Source: an uncultured Bacteriovoracaceae bacterium
Lineage (GTDB): Bacteria > Bdellovibrionota > Bacteriovoracia > Bacteriovoracales > Bacteriovoracaceae
NCBI GenBank assembly: GCA_950054155.1
Contig: CATLOT010000006.1
Location: 1 to 64,000, forward strand
Length of the DNA: 64,000 bases
Direction of reading: 5' to 3'
Shown: in pieces, positions 1-8,114 of the stretch
How the letters are laid out: every line of letters begins with the position of its first letter
How positions within the stretch are numbered: the first letter of the stretch is position 1
Notes under the pieces: generated by a model
Told to the model about the DNA's origin: nothing
Database searches by the model: none
The model's input: the letters and a program-made list of their open reading frames with translations, nothing else
Made by a program: the position numbers and the translations under genes

Positions 1-370
1 TAACCCCCATAAATTTCTTGATAAATGGCTGCATTTTGGTGGGCACGCAGATGGTAATGCCGATATTCTCGCTGTTGCCCGCCGTGAAGTTGAAGAAGAA
101 TCTGGCTTAAGTGATTTTGACCTTGCTTATGATGGTATTCTTAGCGTTGATGTGCACCCTATTCCCGAAAACCCTGCACGGGGCGAGCCTGCGCATCATC
201 ATTTTGATATTATTTATTTGTTCAAATTGCGCGAAGGTGCAGATGAAACACCTGCCATTAGCGATGAATCTGCCGCGCTAAAATGGGCGGCGTGCGATGC
301 GCTTGAACAGTTTTCCCTTGAAACACACCTACAATCTGCGCTAGATAAAGCCATAAAGTTATTGGCCTAA
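1..370 (+). CDS. Nudix hydrolase, 5'-truncated by window edge
   Basis: The frame is open from base 2 to the stop at 370, so the N-terminus lies outside the window; 122 residues are visible. A Nudix box is readable near the start as GGHADGNAD followed by RREVEEESGL, matching the RExxEExG core that binds the metal and the diphosphate substrate. The upstream conserved Glu position is not obvious, as in the GGHxDG subgroup. A cytosolic enzyme cleaving a nucleoside diphosphate linked to another moiety is expected; the substrate cannot be read. It lies 23 bases before fluC. Codon style (GCG, GGC, TTA) differs from everything after about 1.3 kb, so it belongs to the foreign-looking segment. Confidence 0.8.
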   Translation, partial: NPHKFLDKWLHFGGHADGNADILAVARREVEEESGLSDFDLAYDGILSVDVHPIPENPARGEPAHHHFDIIYLFKLREGADETPAISDESAALKWAACDALEQFSLETHLQSALDKAIKLLA

Positions 371-393
371 TTTGGCCTAAAAGGATAAGAAAC

Positions 394-774
394 ATGCTTA
401 TGTGGTTAAGCGTTGCGGCGGGCGGCGCAGTTGGCGCGGTTTTAAGATATGGAGTAAATATTGCCTCTACCGCGCTTTGGGGCTTAAATTTCCCTATCGC
501 AACAATGATTGTCAATATTTTGGGGTCGTTCATATTAGGTACGCTTGCCGGCGTATTTGCCCATTACGGGCAGCCAAGCCATGAAATGCGCGGCTTTATT
601 GTCACAGGCATGCTCGGCGCGTTTACGACATTTTCAACCTTCTCACTCGATAGCGTCACCTTGTTTGAGCGCGGGGCATATAGCGCCTTTGCCTTTTACT
701 TGATCGGGTCAGTTACATTCGGCTTAATCGCATTTTTATGCGGGCAACATTTAATAAAGGTTATCCACCCATGA
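394..774 (+). CDS. crcB: Fluoride ion channel FluC/CrcB
   Basis: A 126-residue protein of full family length with four hydrophobic segments. Family signatures are GGAVGAVLRY near the N-terminus, the N-x-x-GSF stretch in the second helix and the GMLGAFTTFSTFS motif in the third. FluC forms a dual-topology dimer that exports fluoride across the inner membrane. Its stop overlaps the ATG of the following pseudouridine synthase (ATGA at 771-774), showing translational coupling. In Alphaproteobacteria crcB is commonly followed by rluC, which fits this order and supports an alphaproteobacterial origin of this end of the window. No fluoride riboswitch is seen in the 23 bases upstream. Confidence 0.93.
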   Translation: MLMWLSVAAGGAVGAVLRYGVNIASTALWGLNFPIATMIVNILGSFILGTLAGVFAHYGQPSHEMRGFIVTGMLGAFTTFSTFSLDSVTLFERGAYSAFAFYLIGSVTFGLIAFLCGQHLIKVIHP

Positions 775-1736
775 GCGGCGTCCAGAATATCATTGTAAGT
801 AAAGAAGAAAACGGACAGCGTCTTGACCGCTGGCTCGGTAAAAAAGGCGTGCCATTCTTTTTGGTTCATAAATTTTGTCGCTCTGGGCAGTTGCGCATTG
901 ATGGCAAACGCGCAAAAGCGGATGTACGTTTGGTCGAGGGGCAAAATGTGCGTGTTCCGCCATATACACCAAAAGACAGCACCCCGCATAAAGGGCCCGT
1001 AAAATTATCCGAAAAAGATCGCGCTTATATTAAATCCCTTGTTATTTATGACGACGGGCAAATCATTGCACTAAACAAGCCAAGCGGCCTTGCCACACAG
1101 GGCGGTACAAATATGAAACAGCATGTTGACCGTCTGTTAGTCGGTCTTGCTGATAAAGACGGTATTAAACCACATCTTGTTCACCGCCTCGATAAAGGCA
1201 CAAGTGGTATTATGGTGGTCGCTAAAAATCAAAAGTGTCATGAAGGCCTTGTTCTTCTCTTTAGTGATCATAATATTGAGCGCGAATACCAGGCACTCGT
1301 GATGAAGACCAAACTCGCCGCTGGAGCCGCTATCGAAACCACTCTAGGCCGTCACCCTCAAAATCGCCTCAAGATGGCAGCAGATGTTAAACAAGGAAAG
1401 AGGGCTAAAACCTTTTATAAGGTTCTTGAAAACCTTCCCACTTGCACTCACGTCTCCTGTACTCTTGAAACAGGTCGCACTCATCAGATTAGAGTGCATA
1501 TGAGTCAGATGCTTCAAGCGCCCATTCTTATGGATCCCCTATACGGAAGTCCAAAAGATCACCTCAACCGCTTACCCGCGCAGGTGAGCAGTTACTTAAA
1601 AGATTATCCCCACCCTCTACTTCACGCGAGAAAACTTGGATTTATTCATCCTATCACCAAAGAAGAACTTCTCTTTGAAAAAGAACCACCAGAAGTCTTC
1701 GCTCACACTTTAGAGCTTCTTAGGTCATTGTCGTGA
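771..1736 (+). CDS. RluA-family 23S rRNA pseudouridine synthase, apparently chimeric
   Basis: A 321-residue protein with an N-terminal S4 RNA-binding domain (residues ~10-70) and an RluA-family catalytic domain. The active-site block HRLDKGTSG holds the catalytic Asp, and ETGRTHQIRVH is the second conserved motif. The start at 771 is chosen over 738 because it gives the ATGA overlap with crcB. The first ~140 residues look like alphaproteobacterial RluC downstream of crcB. From the HRLD motif onward, sequence and codon use match the genes that follow, where rlu-pgeF is the usual pair. The ORF is intact, so it could be functional if real, but the switch inside a conserved motif is also what an assembly or amplification chimera would produce. 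RluC versus RluD cannot be decided. Confidence 0.85.
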   Translation: MSGVQNIIVSKEENGQRLDRWLGKKGVPFFLVHKFCRSGQLRIDGKRAKADVRLVEGQNVRVPPYTPKDSTPHKGPVKLSEKDRAYIKSLVIYDDGQIIALNKPSGLATQGGTNMKQHVDRLLVGLADKDGIKPHLVHRLDKGTSGIMVVAKNQKCHEGLVLLFSDHNIEREYQALVMKTKLAAGAAIETTLGRHPQNRLKMAADVKQGKRAKTFYKVLENLPTCTHVSCTLETGRTHQIRVHMSQMLQAPILMDPLYGSPKDHLNRLPAQVSSYLKDYPHPLLHARKLGFIHPITKEELLFEKEPPEVFAHTLELLRSLS

Positions 1737-2332
1737 AAATCATTTGGCAGTACCAATGGGAGCGATTTGATTTTAGTGTCTACGATGATCGTCCCGACTT
1801 TCACTTTTATGAAGTCAAGCAAGTGCATGGCAAAGATATTGCCACCACTCCCCTCCCTAGAGAAGAACTGGTTGAGGCCGATGGCCTCCTCTCACTTCAA
1901 GAGGAGCCCTGCCATCTTGCCATTAAAACCGCCGATTGTTTGCCAGTGGCCTTTCTAGGTCTTAAGGGCTGCGCCAATATCCACGCAGGCTGGCGAGGGC
2001 TTCATGCGGGGATCCTTCTCGATCCGTCCCTTAAAAAGCTAGAGCCTCAAAAAATCATTATTGGGCCAGCTATTCAAAGGGAATCCTACGAGGTTGGGGA
2101 AGAGTTTAGGGAGTATTTTTCCGCTTACCCCCAATGTCTGGTTAAAAATGACCAAAAATTGACCTTTGATTTGCCTGGAGTATGTGAAATTCAGCTCAAA
2201 AGGCATTATCATGGAAGTGAAATCATAAATTGTAATTTAGATACTTTTTCAAATCCTGAACTCAATAGTTACAGACGAAATCAGACGACTCGTCGTAATT
2301 ATAATGTTCTCAAAGTTATGAGGAAAAAATGA
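1733..2332 (+). CDS. pgeF: PgeF/YfiH multicopper-laccase-fold peptidoglycan editing or purine nucleoside enzyme
   Basis: A 199-residue protein starting at GTG 1733 and overlapping the stop of rlu by four bases. Signatures of the YfiH (Cu-oxidase_4) family are VKQVHG, ADGLLS, TADCLPV and ANIHAGWRG, with the Cys and His residues that form the zinc site. E. coli YfiH acts as a peptidoglycan editing factor, and homologues also act on purine nucleosides; which applies here is not readable. It is somewhat shorter than the ~240-residue E. coli protein. The rlu-pgeF pairing is widespread. It is followed with a four-base overlap by the VKOR-DsbA gene, so translation is coupled across three genes. Confidence 0.88.
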   Translation: MKIIWQYQWERFDFSVYDDRPDFHFYEVKQVHGKDIATTPLPREELVEADGLLSLQEEPCHLAIKTADCLPVAFLGLKGCANIHAGWRGLHAGILLDPSLKKLEPQKIIIGPAIQRESYEVGEEFREYFSAYPQCLVKNDQKLTFDLPGVCEIQLKRHYHGSEIINCNLDTFSNPELNSYRRNQTTRRNYNVLKVMRKK

Positions 2333-3489
2333 GCAAAGACCAAAAGCAAAGCTTCTATCAGGCAGCCCCCTTTAACACTAAAATCATGGGAGGCGTTGCC
2401 GCTGTCGCCATGGTGATCCTTTCGATCTACCTCACAAAACACTACTTTGACGTTAAGTTTCCTACAGGTCTCACTGGTGGTGGACTTTGTGATATCAACT
2501 CTTTCTTTAACTGTGATGTGGCCACCCACTCTCATCTCTCCAATATCGCAGGGGTGCCGATCTCCCTAATGGGCCTACTCATGGGACTCTTCGTTCTTGT
2601 CGGCTTCTTTTGGAAGGATGAAAAAGTTGAAGGTACTGTGCACCTTCTTTTATGGGTCAATGCCGTTGGTTGTATTGCACTCTTCTTCTTTAGCCTCATC
2701 GCCCTTGGCGGTCTTTGTCCTGCCTGTACACTTTACTACGTCTTTAGTTGGCTTGCTCTTTATGCTTTTCATCGCACCAGCAAGCTCATTGCTCCGGGCC
2801 CCGTTCCTGCCATAACGTACCTGGTTGCTTTTGGTATTATGTTTGGAAGTACCTATAGTTATGTTGCTGGAAAAGAAGCGAAGAATAGCGCTGCCAAGAG
2901 TAAGCTCGCTCAAAGTCTAACAACTCAATACGATAACCTTAAGAATCTTGGCGCCCCTGAACTGAAGTCAGAATTCCTTCTTGCCAATGTTGAGGGTGGG
3001 TTTGATAAAGCCCCAATTCGCATCACTAAATTTAGCGACTTTGAGTGTCCTGCTTGTCGCATGCTTTCTGAGAATCTTCACGAAGTCGCAAAGAAATATG
3101 CCGGTAAAATTGCTATTCAATACTTCTTTTATCCCCTTGATAGCAGCTGTAACCCTGAGATGAAGAGTGCTCTTCATCAAAATGCTTGTCAGGCAGCTTA
3201 CCTCGCGGCTTGTCTTCCCCAAAAATTTCCAGAAATTGAAGAGAAGATTTTCAACAATCAAGCGAACCTCTCTTATGATTGGATTCTTGGTGTGGCCAAA
3301 GAAGAGGGTGTTGAAGAATGTATGAAATCAAGCGCGACAAAGGAAAAAGTCGTAAGCTATATCAACGCCGCTAAGCCTTTTACAGTTCGCTCAACACCTA
3401 CTTTTCTTCTCAATGGTGTGAAGATTGAGGGTGTTCTTCCTGTTAGCCAACTTGAGATTCTCATCGATCATGTGCTACAGAAGCAGTAA
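2329..3489 (+). CDS. VKOR-DsbA fusion, disulfide-bond formation
   Basis: A 386-residue two-domain membrane protein. Residues ~20-180 form a VKOR-like bundle with paired cysteines C54 and C62 and the quinone-side CPAC motif at C130-C133. Residues ~215-386 form a DsbA/thioredoxin-like periplasmic domain with CPAC at C240-C243 and the cis-Pro region RSTPTF near the C-terminus. The fusion would let the VKOR half reoxidise its own DsbA half with quinone, replacing DsbB plus DsbA. It overlaps pgeF by four bases at its start and tatD by one base at its end. The order is consistent with Bdellovibrionota relatives (recollection, not a search). Many secreted proteins in this window are cysteine-rich and are potential substrates (inference). 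Confidence 0.88.
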   Translation: MSKDQKQSFYQAAPFNTKIMGGVAAVAMVILSIYLTKHYFDVKFPTGLTGGGLCDINSFFNCDVATHSHLSNIAGVPISLMGLLMGLFVLVGFFWKDEKVEGTVHLLLWVNAVGCIALFFFSLIALGGLCPACTLYYVFSWLALYAFHRTSKLIAPGPVPAITYLVAFGIMFGSTYSYVAGKEAKNSAAKSKLAQSLTTQYDNLKNLGAPELKSEFLLANVEGGFDKAPIRITKFSDFECPACRMLSENLHEVAKKYAGKIAIQYFFYPLDSSCNPEMKSALHQNACQAAYLAACLPQKFPEIEEKIFNNQANLSYDWILGVAKEEGVEECMKSSATKEKVVSYINAAKPFTVRSTPTFLLNGVKIEGVLPVSQLEILIDHVLQKQ

Positions 3490-4301
3490 TGGCTAAGAAG
3501 AAGCGCGAAATACCCCATTTTGAACTCCCCATTATCGAGACTCATTGTCACCTCGACTACCTTAAGGAACATCCTCTCTCTGAAATCTTAGAGAGAGGAA
3601 AAGCTGTCGGAATTGAAAAAGTCATCACGATCTCAGTGAGCCCTGATAACTTGGATACCGTCGTTTCTTTAACCTCAAATGATCCTTGCATTTTCGGCAC
3701 TCAGGGAATTCACCCCCATCAGGCAAAGAGCTTTAACGATGAGGTTGAAAAGAAGATTCGCGAAAACCTAAAGGCTAATGATAAGCTTCTCGCCGTCGGT
3801 GAGATCGGTCTTGATTTCTACTACAATAATTCAAAACGTGAAGAGCAACTTGAAGCTTTTAAGAGACAGCTTCAAATCGCTATCGACCTTGAACTTCCCG
3901 TCGTTATTCACTCTCGTGATGCCGATGAAGACACTATCGAAATTTTAAAAGAAATGGCCCCTCAAATGAAAAATAAGGGTGTCATCCATAGTTTCACCAG
4001 TGGCCCCGAACTCGCTCAAACGGCACTTGATCTAGGTTTTTGCCTTGGCTTCAATGGAATTATTACTTTTAATTCTGCTGAGAATGTACGAGAAATTGTC
4101 AGACTCTGCCCACTTGAGCGCATCCTTCTTGAAACCGATAGTCCCTTTCTTACCCCTGTTCCCTATCGCGGAGTGGAGAACGCTCCTTTTTATCTGCCTT
4201 TTGTGGCGGAAAAAATTGCCGCCATTAAAGACGTCGAAGTTAATGACGTCCTCTCCACGGCCTACCAAAATACACTGCAAACATTTTTTACTGGTTCATA
4301 G
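3489..4301 (+). CDS. tatD: TatD-family metal-dependent deoxyribonuclease
   Basis: A 270-residue TIM-barrel hydrolase. Metal ligands are visible in family order: THCHLD at the N-terminus, GIHPH, AVGEIGLDFYY with the bridging Glu, VVIHSRDA, VIHSFTSG and LLETDSPFL. TatD enzymes are cytosolic Mg-dependent 3'-5' nucleases involved in DNA repair and turnover. The ATG shares its A with the TAA of the preceding gene. It is the last gene of the rlu-pgeF-VKOR/DsbA-tatD run. A 59-base gap with a fresh Shine-Dalgarno follows before the lipoprotein gene. Confidence 0.93.
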   Translation: MAKKKREIPHFELPIIETHCHLDYLKEHPLSEILERGKAVGIEKVITISVSPDNLDTVVSLTSNDPCIFGTQGIHPHQAKSFNDEVEKKIRENLKANDKLLAVGEIGLDFYYNNSKREEQLEAFKRQLQIAIDLELPVVIHSRDADEDTIEILKEMAPQMKNKGVIHSFTSGPELAQTALDLGFCLGFNGIITFNSAENVREIVRLCPLERILLETDSPFLTPVPYRGVENAPFYLPFVAEKIAAIKDVEVNDVLSTAYQNTLQTFFTGS

Positions 4302-4360
4302 TTTCCTCTCATTGCTCTCTCCCTTAATAGTTCTAAAATAAGGACCAAGTGGAGGAACTC

Positions 4361-5599
4361 ATGAAACAAGCGCATATTTTAACTGTATCTTTAATGATTC
4401 TCATTTCGGGCTGCCTTAAAAAGAAAAATGAAGAAGCTCCAGCAACGGGAACGGGAAGTCGACCAGGGACAGGTACCACACCTACCCCAACACCTACTCC
4501 AGCGCCCGGTCGCTATGGCGTGATCTTTCAAACCCCCGTTAGCGTTAATGGCTCAGGTGCTCAAACAGGCTTGGGATCGGGACTCACAACCCTCGATAAC
4601 CTCTGCTCCACAGCGGCGACAAATAAAGGTCTCACTGGCACCTTTAAGGCCCTCGTTGGCGCCGGTAGTAGCCGCCGCGCTTGTACAAGTGCCAATTGCT
4701 CCGGAGGTCCCGCTGAAAACTCAAATTGGGTCATTCTCGGAAAAACAGAATTTAGAAGAGAAGACAAAGCCACTGTCATTGGAACAACAACGGCTTCGGG
4801 TATTTTTAGTTTCCCTCTCACCAATAGCTTTACGGACTCTGCCGCTGATTATTGGTCGGGACTAAATGCCGATTGGACGGGCTCAGGTGCTCAGTACAAT
4901 TGTAATGCTTGGACTATCAACGACAACTCTCAAACAGCGAATCTTGGTGACACCGGTGTCGATACTAGTGCCTCTCTCTATACGGCCCAACAAGACTGTG
5001 ACCAAACAAACCCTGTCCTCTGTGTTGAACAAGTGGACCCTCCCGCTCAAGAAGACTACCGCATTATCTTTGCCACAGCGAATACCTACCAAGGCGGTTC
5101 GGGCTTTATTGGAATTAATGGCGTGAATGATTTTGATGGAATTTGTAGAAGTGAAGCTCTTCAAAAAGGTCTTATTTATAGTACCTATAAGGCCCTCATT
5201 TATGCCGATGATGAAACTGATCGCTATGCCTGTACAAGTGGTTTTTGTAGTGGTGGCATAGGAGAGAACGTTGGCTGGATTCTTGAAGCAAACACAGAGT
5301 ACCGAAGAGAAGATGGAACAACGGTTATCGGAACGTCTAATGCCTCTGCTATCTTTGACTTTCCTCTTGATAATGGAATCACTGGAAATGCTGGAGATAC
5401 TTACTGGACAGGGATTAGTAACACCTTCTCTTTCTTTAATATGTCTCAGAAGAACTGCTTAGACTTTGAGAGTAAAAGTGCTGGCGCAGAAGGATGGATC
5501 GGAAATGGAGCAGCGACAACAATTGCTGCCTTCAACGATGGTTCATCTGCAAGCTGTGCCACAAGTAGAAAAATTCTCTGTGTTGAGCAAGCCCGTTAA
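4361..5599 (+). CDS. Lipoprotein with two tandem DUF1554-like domains
   Basis: Start ATG 4361 is preceded by GGAGG at 4351-4355; a GTG at 4349 overlaps that Shine-Dalgarno and is rejected. The 412-residue product has a lipoprotein signal ending LISGC, then a charged and Thr/Pro-rich linker of TPTP repeats to about residue 50. Two homologous ~170-residue modules follow, each with an ACTS-x-CSGG block, a TEFRRED block, a TVIGT block and a terminal LCVEQ. This pattern resembles the DUF1554 (endostatin-like) domain of Leptospira surface proteins (recognition, not searched). The product is probably anchored in the outer membrane or periplasm; function unknown. A strong terminator follows at 5618. 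Confidence 0.75.
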   Translation: MKQAHILTVSLMILISGCLKKKNEEAPATGTGSRPGTGTTPTPTPTPAPGRYGVIFQTPVSVNGSGAQTGLGSGLTTLDNLCSTAATNKGLTGTFKALVGAGSSRRACTSANCSGGPAENSNWVILGKTEFRREDKATVIGTTTASGIFSFPLTNSFTDSAADYWSGLNADWTGSGAQYNCNAWTINDNSQTANLGDTGVDTSASLYTAQQDCDQTNPVLCVEQVDPPAQEDYRIIFATANTYQGGSGFIGINGVNDFDGICRSEALQKGLIYSTYKALIYADDETDRYACTSGFCSGGIGENVGWILEANTEYRREDGTTVIGTSNASAIFDFPLDNGITGNAGDTYWTGISNTFSFFNMSQKNCLDFESKSAGAEGWIGNGAATTIAAFNDGSSASCATSRKILCVEQAR

Positions 5600-5617
5600 G
5601 TTGTAAAGAACGCTTTC

Positions 5618-5648
5618 AAGCCGACTATTAAAGTCGGCTTTTTTATTT
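5618..5648 (+). terminator. Rho-independent terminator after the DUF1554-like lipoprotein gene
   Basis: A perfect 9-bp stem (AAGCCGACT at 5618-5626 with AGTCGGCTT at 5632-5640) and a 5-base loop are followed by TTTTATTT. It lies 18 bases after the lipoprotein stop and ends that transcription unit. Confidence 0.85.
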
Positions 5649-5662
5649 GTCGATAGGAAGGA

Positions 5663-6004
5663 ATGAAAACAATCCTTCCCCTGCTCCTTGTCCTTTGGAC
5701 GAATACCTTTGCCCAAGAAGTCTTTCTCATTGATGGTATTGAAAATCATCCTAATCGTGATGGTGTCTTCAATCTCCAAAGTCCGGATCATCCTGGCATT
5801 CAGGTGGACTGCGCAAGCTTCCTCTTTGGGATCACCTTAACGGATCAGCAGCGCAACGACTTTCTCTATCTCTACCAAAATGAGTGTCACTACATTGTTG
5901 AAACTTTATTTGAGTATCAAGACTTTAAGCAACCAGCTTGCTTAGGCCTTCATTTTAGTGGGAAAGATTGGCGGCTTTGGAAGTCAGACGGTGACTGTCC
6001 ATAA
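5663..6004 (+). CDS. Small secreted protein, unrecognised
   Basis: A 113-residue protein with a signal peptide (MKTILPLLLVLWTNTFAQ, cleavage after FA-Q). The Shine-Dalgarno AGGAAGG is at 5656-5662, directly before the ATG. The mature part has four cysteines (CASF, NECHY, PACLG and a C-terminal DCP), suggesting disulfides in the periplasm. No family is recognised. It starts only 15 bases after the terminator of the preceding gene, so a promoter must lie within or just after that terminator, or read-through occurs. Its 3' end overlaps the convergent gene on the minus strand by 50 bases. Confidence 0.65.
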   Translation: MKTILPLLLVLWTNTFAQEVFLIDGIENHPNRDGVFNLQSPDHPGIQVDCASFLFGITLTDQQRNDFLYLYQNECHYIVETLFEYQDFKQPACLGLHFSGKDWRLWKSDGDCP

Positions 6005-6914
6005 TCTTTTGATTGAGCTGCTTATTAAGCCCCTCTTTTAAATTCTCGCGAAGATTTTTTAAATTAACCGCATTCATTAAAGTGCGGTTTATTTTTTCAA
6101 AGACAAGAAACTGAACTTCAGTATCTTCTTCTAATTGATTATGTCCCATTTCAAAGAGCTCATTATCGACTTTGGTTTGGTTCTTTTTACGCGCAATATT
6201 GGGACCATCATTAAAGAGTGAGTCCTGATCACTAATGATATTATAATTCTCCCTTACATTTTGAGGAATCACATCATTATCAGTGCCAATAGAATCCATC
6301 GTGACTAAAAGATCGACTCTCCTAAAGCCATGCTCAACAGAGTTGAGTTTATTCACGACATCCACCGCACTATCGCCTCCCATCCCATGACCGACAAGAA
6401 TCACGGGCTGAGTGTGAGGCCTAGTTTTAACAGCATCAATTACTTTATCAGCCTCAGACCAACTAAAGACTTCCGCACCAGGAATATTTTTGGCCATCCC
6501 TGTAAGGCCCTTACTTTCATCGCGAAAGGGGTTAAAGTGAAATCCATTGATAAAAAAGATAGCGGGCTTATTAACCCGAGTGATCTCTTTTCCCTCTATT
6601 GTCTTTGATTCCTTAACCTCAGCGAGATCGGGAACGGGGACATTTGGAGCGCCAATTCCAACGGTATTCAATACACTTGAACCAACAGAGCGCACGAGAG
6701 CTCCTCCTGCTTGAGAGAGCAGATGCTTTCCCGCATCCTTAGTTTCAGTGATTTTATCCTTAACCTTATTCTTTACTTTATCGGCGGCATTTTCTTTTAG
6801 CTCGCCCGCCTTGGTGGCATCAGCAAGCTTTTTGATGCCCTCAGAAGCGGTAGGCCTTCGATTGAGGTAATCGCTCTTATTCTTGTAATGGACAATGGAG
6901 TTTCCGGTTTTCAC
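5955..6914 (-). CDS. Alpha/beta-hydrolase-like protein lacking the nucleophile serine
   Basis: A 319-residue protein from a GTG at 6914, preceded directly by AGAAGG; no ATG offers a better start. Residues ~25-75 are a lysine/alanine-rich helical region and no signal peptide is seen. Residues ~115-250 look like an alpha/beta-hydrolase core: IFFINGFHFNP for the oxyanion strand and PVILVGHGMGGDSA for the nucleophile elbow. The expected GHSMGG reads GHGMGG, so residue 177 is Gly where the catalytic Ser should be; the codon is GGG on the coding strand. It may be a non-catalytic or lipid-binding member. Its 3' end overlaps the convergent small gene by 50 bases. Confidence 0.65.
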   Translation of the reverse strand: MKTGNSIVHYKNKSDYLNRRPTASEGIKKLADATKAGELKENAADKVKNKVKDKITETKDAGKHLLSQAGGALVRSVGSSVLNTVGIGAPNVPVPDLAEVKESKTIEGKEITRVNKPAIFFINGFHFNPFRDESKGLTGMAKNIPGAEVFSWSEADKVIDAVKTRPHTQPVILVGHGMGGDSAVDVVNKLNSVEHGFRRVDLLVTMDSIGTDNDVIPQNVRENYNIISDQDSLFNDGPNIARKKNQTKVDNELFEMGHNQLEEDTEVQFLVFEKINRTLMNAVNLKNLRENLKEGLNKQLNQKIMDSHRLTSKAANLSH

Positions 6915-7087
6915 CCTTCTATTTTATTATGCACAGAGACAAATAACACGCATCGGCAAGAGTCTCCAACCAAATAGCCCTCAAAACCTGAGTAAAAGGC
7001 TCTCATACGGGTATTTAGAGTGTCATCCTGTGCCTATTTGTGTTAGAAAAGGCTCACTTTCTTTATAAATTTCAGGAGTTTGTAGCT

Positions 7088-8104
7088 ATGACAAAAATTA
7101 GAGTTGCTATCAATGGCATGGGACGCATTGGCCGTACCCTTCTTCGCGAAAACTTTTCTCGCAACGACCTTCCTTTTGAGATTGTTGCTGTTAACAACCC
7201 AGGGACTCCAACTCCTTATATCCACCTCATCAAATTTGATTCAGTCCATGGACGTTTCCGAGGAAATATCGAATATAACGAAGGTGAGAATTCTTTCAAA
7301 GTTAATGATAAGTCGATCAAGTTCTATAACTTCAAAGATCCTTCTGAAGTGCCATGGGCTGCTGACAAAGTTGATATCGTTATTGATTCTACTGGAAAAT
7401 TCAAAGACAAAACTTCCCTTGGTCTTCACATGGGTGAAACAGTAAAGAAAGTTGTCATGTGTGCTCCCGGTAAAGACCTTGATGGGACTTTTGTTATGGG
7501 TATTAACCATACTGACTATAGCCATGCAGATCACCACATTGTGAGCAACGCTAGTTGTACAACTAACTGTCTCGCTCCTGTTGCAAAAGTTCTTAACGAC
7601 AACTTCGGTATCGTTAATGGTTTTATGACAACTGTTCACGCTTACACTTCTGATCAAAAGATTCTTGATAACAGCCACCGTGACCTGAGAAGAGCACGTG
7701 CAGCTGCGATGAGCATGATCCCCACCACAACAGGTGCGGCTAAGTCTATTGGTGTTGTTATTCCAGAACTTAAAGGAAAACTCGATGGTATTTCTGTAAG
7801 AGTACCAACTCCTAATGTTTCAATGGTAGACCTCACTGTGAGACTGAAAGAAACAGCCACTATTGAAGAAGTTAATAAAGCCCTTACGGAAGCTGCTAAA
7901 GGCGCTCTTAAAGGTGTTCTTAAAGTTGAAACGACTCCCCTCGTAAGTGAAGACTATATGGGAATGAGAGAGTCTTCATGTGTTGACCTTGAACTCACAA
8001 ACCAAATTGAAGATATGATCAAAGTTATTGCATGGTACGACAACGAAGCTGGTTTCTCTAACCGCGTACTTGATCTCGTAGGCCACATGGCCTCTCAATT
8101 CTAA
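7088..8104 (+). CDS. gapA: Glyceraldehyde-3-phosphate dehydrogenase
   Basis: A 338-residue enzyme oxidising glyceraldehyde-3-phosphate to 1,3-bisphosphoglycerate in glycolysis. It shows the Rossmann motif INGMGRIGR, the active-site SNASCTTNCLAP with catalytic Cys, the downstream THAYTSDQ segment and the C-terminal WYDNEAGFSNR. ATG 7088 is chosen because CAGGAG lies at 7073-7078; an upstream in-frame codon at 7040 precedes the Shine-Dalgarno and is not credible. It heads a gapA-pgk-tpiA glycolytic run, 10 bases before pgk. The 170-base upstream region should carry the operon promoter, but I cannot identify convincing -35/-10 boxes. Confidence 0.97.
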   Translation: MTKIRVAINGMGRIGRTLLRENFSRNDLPFEIVAVNNPGTPTPYIHLIKFDSVHGRFRGNIEYNEGENSFKVNDKSIKFYNFKDPSEVPWAADKVDIVIDSTGKFKDKTSLGLHMGETVKKVVMCAPGKDLDGTFVMGINHTDYSHADHHIVSNASCTTNCLAPVAKVLNDNFGIVNGFMTTVHAYTSDQKILDNSHRDLRRARAAAMSMIPTTTGAAKSIGVVIPELKGKLDGISVRVPTPNVSMVDLTVRLKETATIEEVNKALTEAAKGALKGVLKVETTPLVSEDYMGMRESSCVDLELTNQIEDMIKVIAWYDNEAGFSNRVLDLVGHMASQF

Positions 8105-8114
8105 GGAAAATTTA

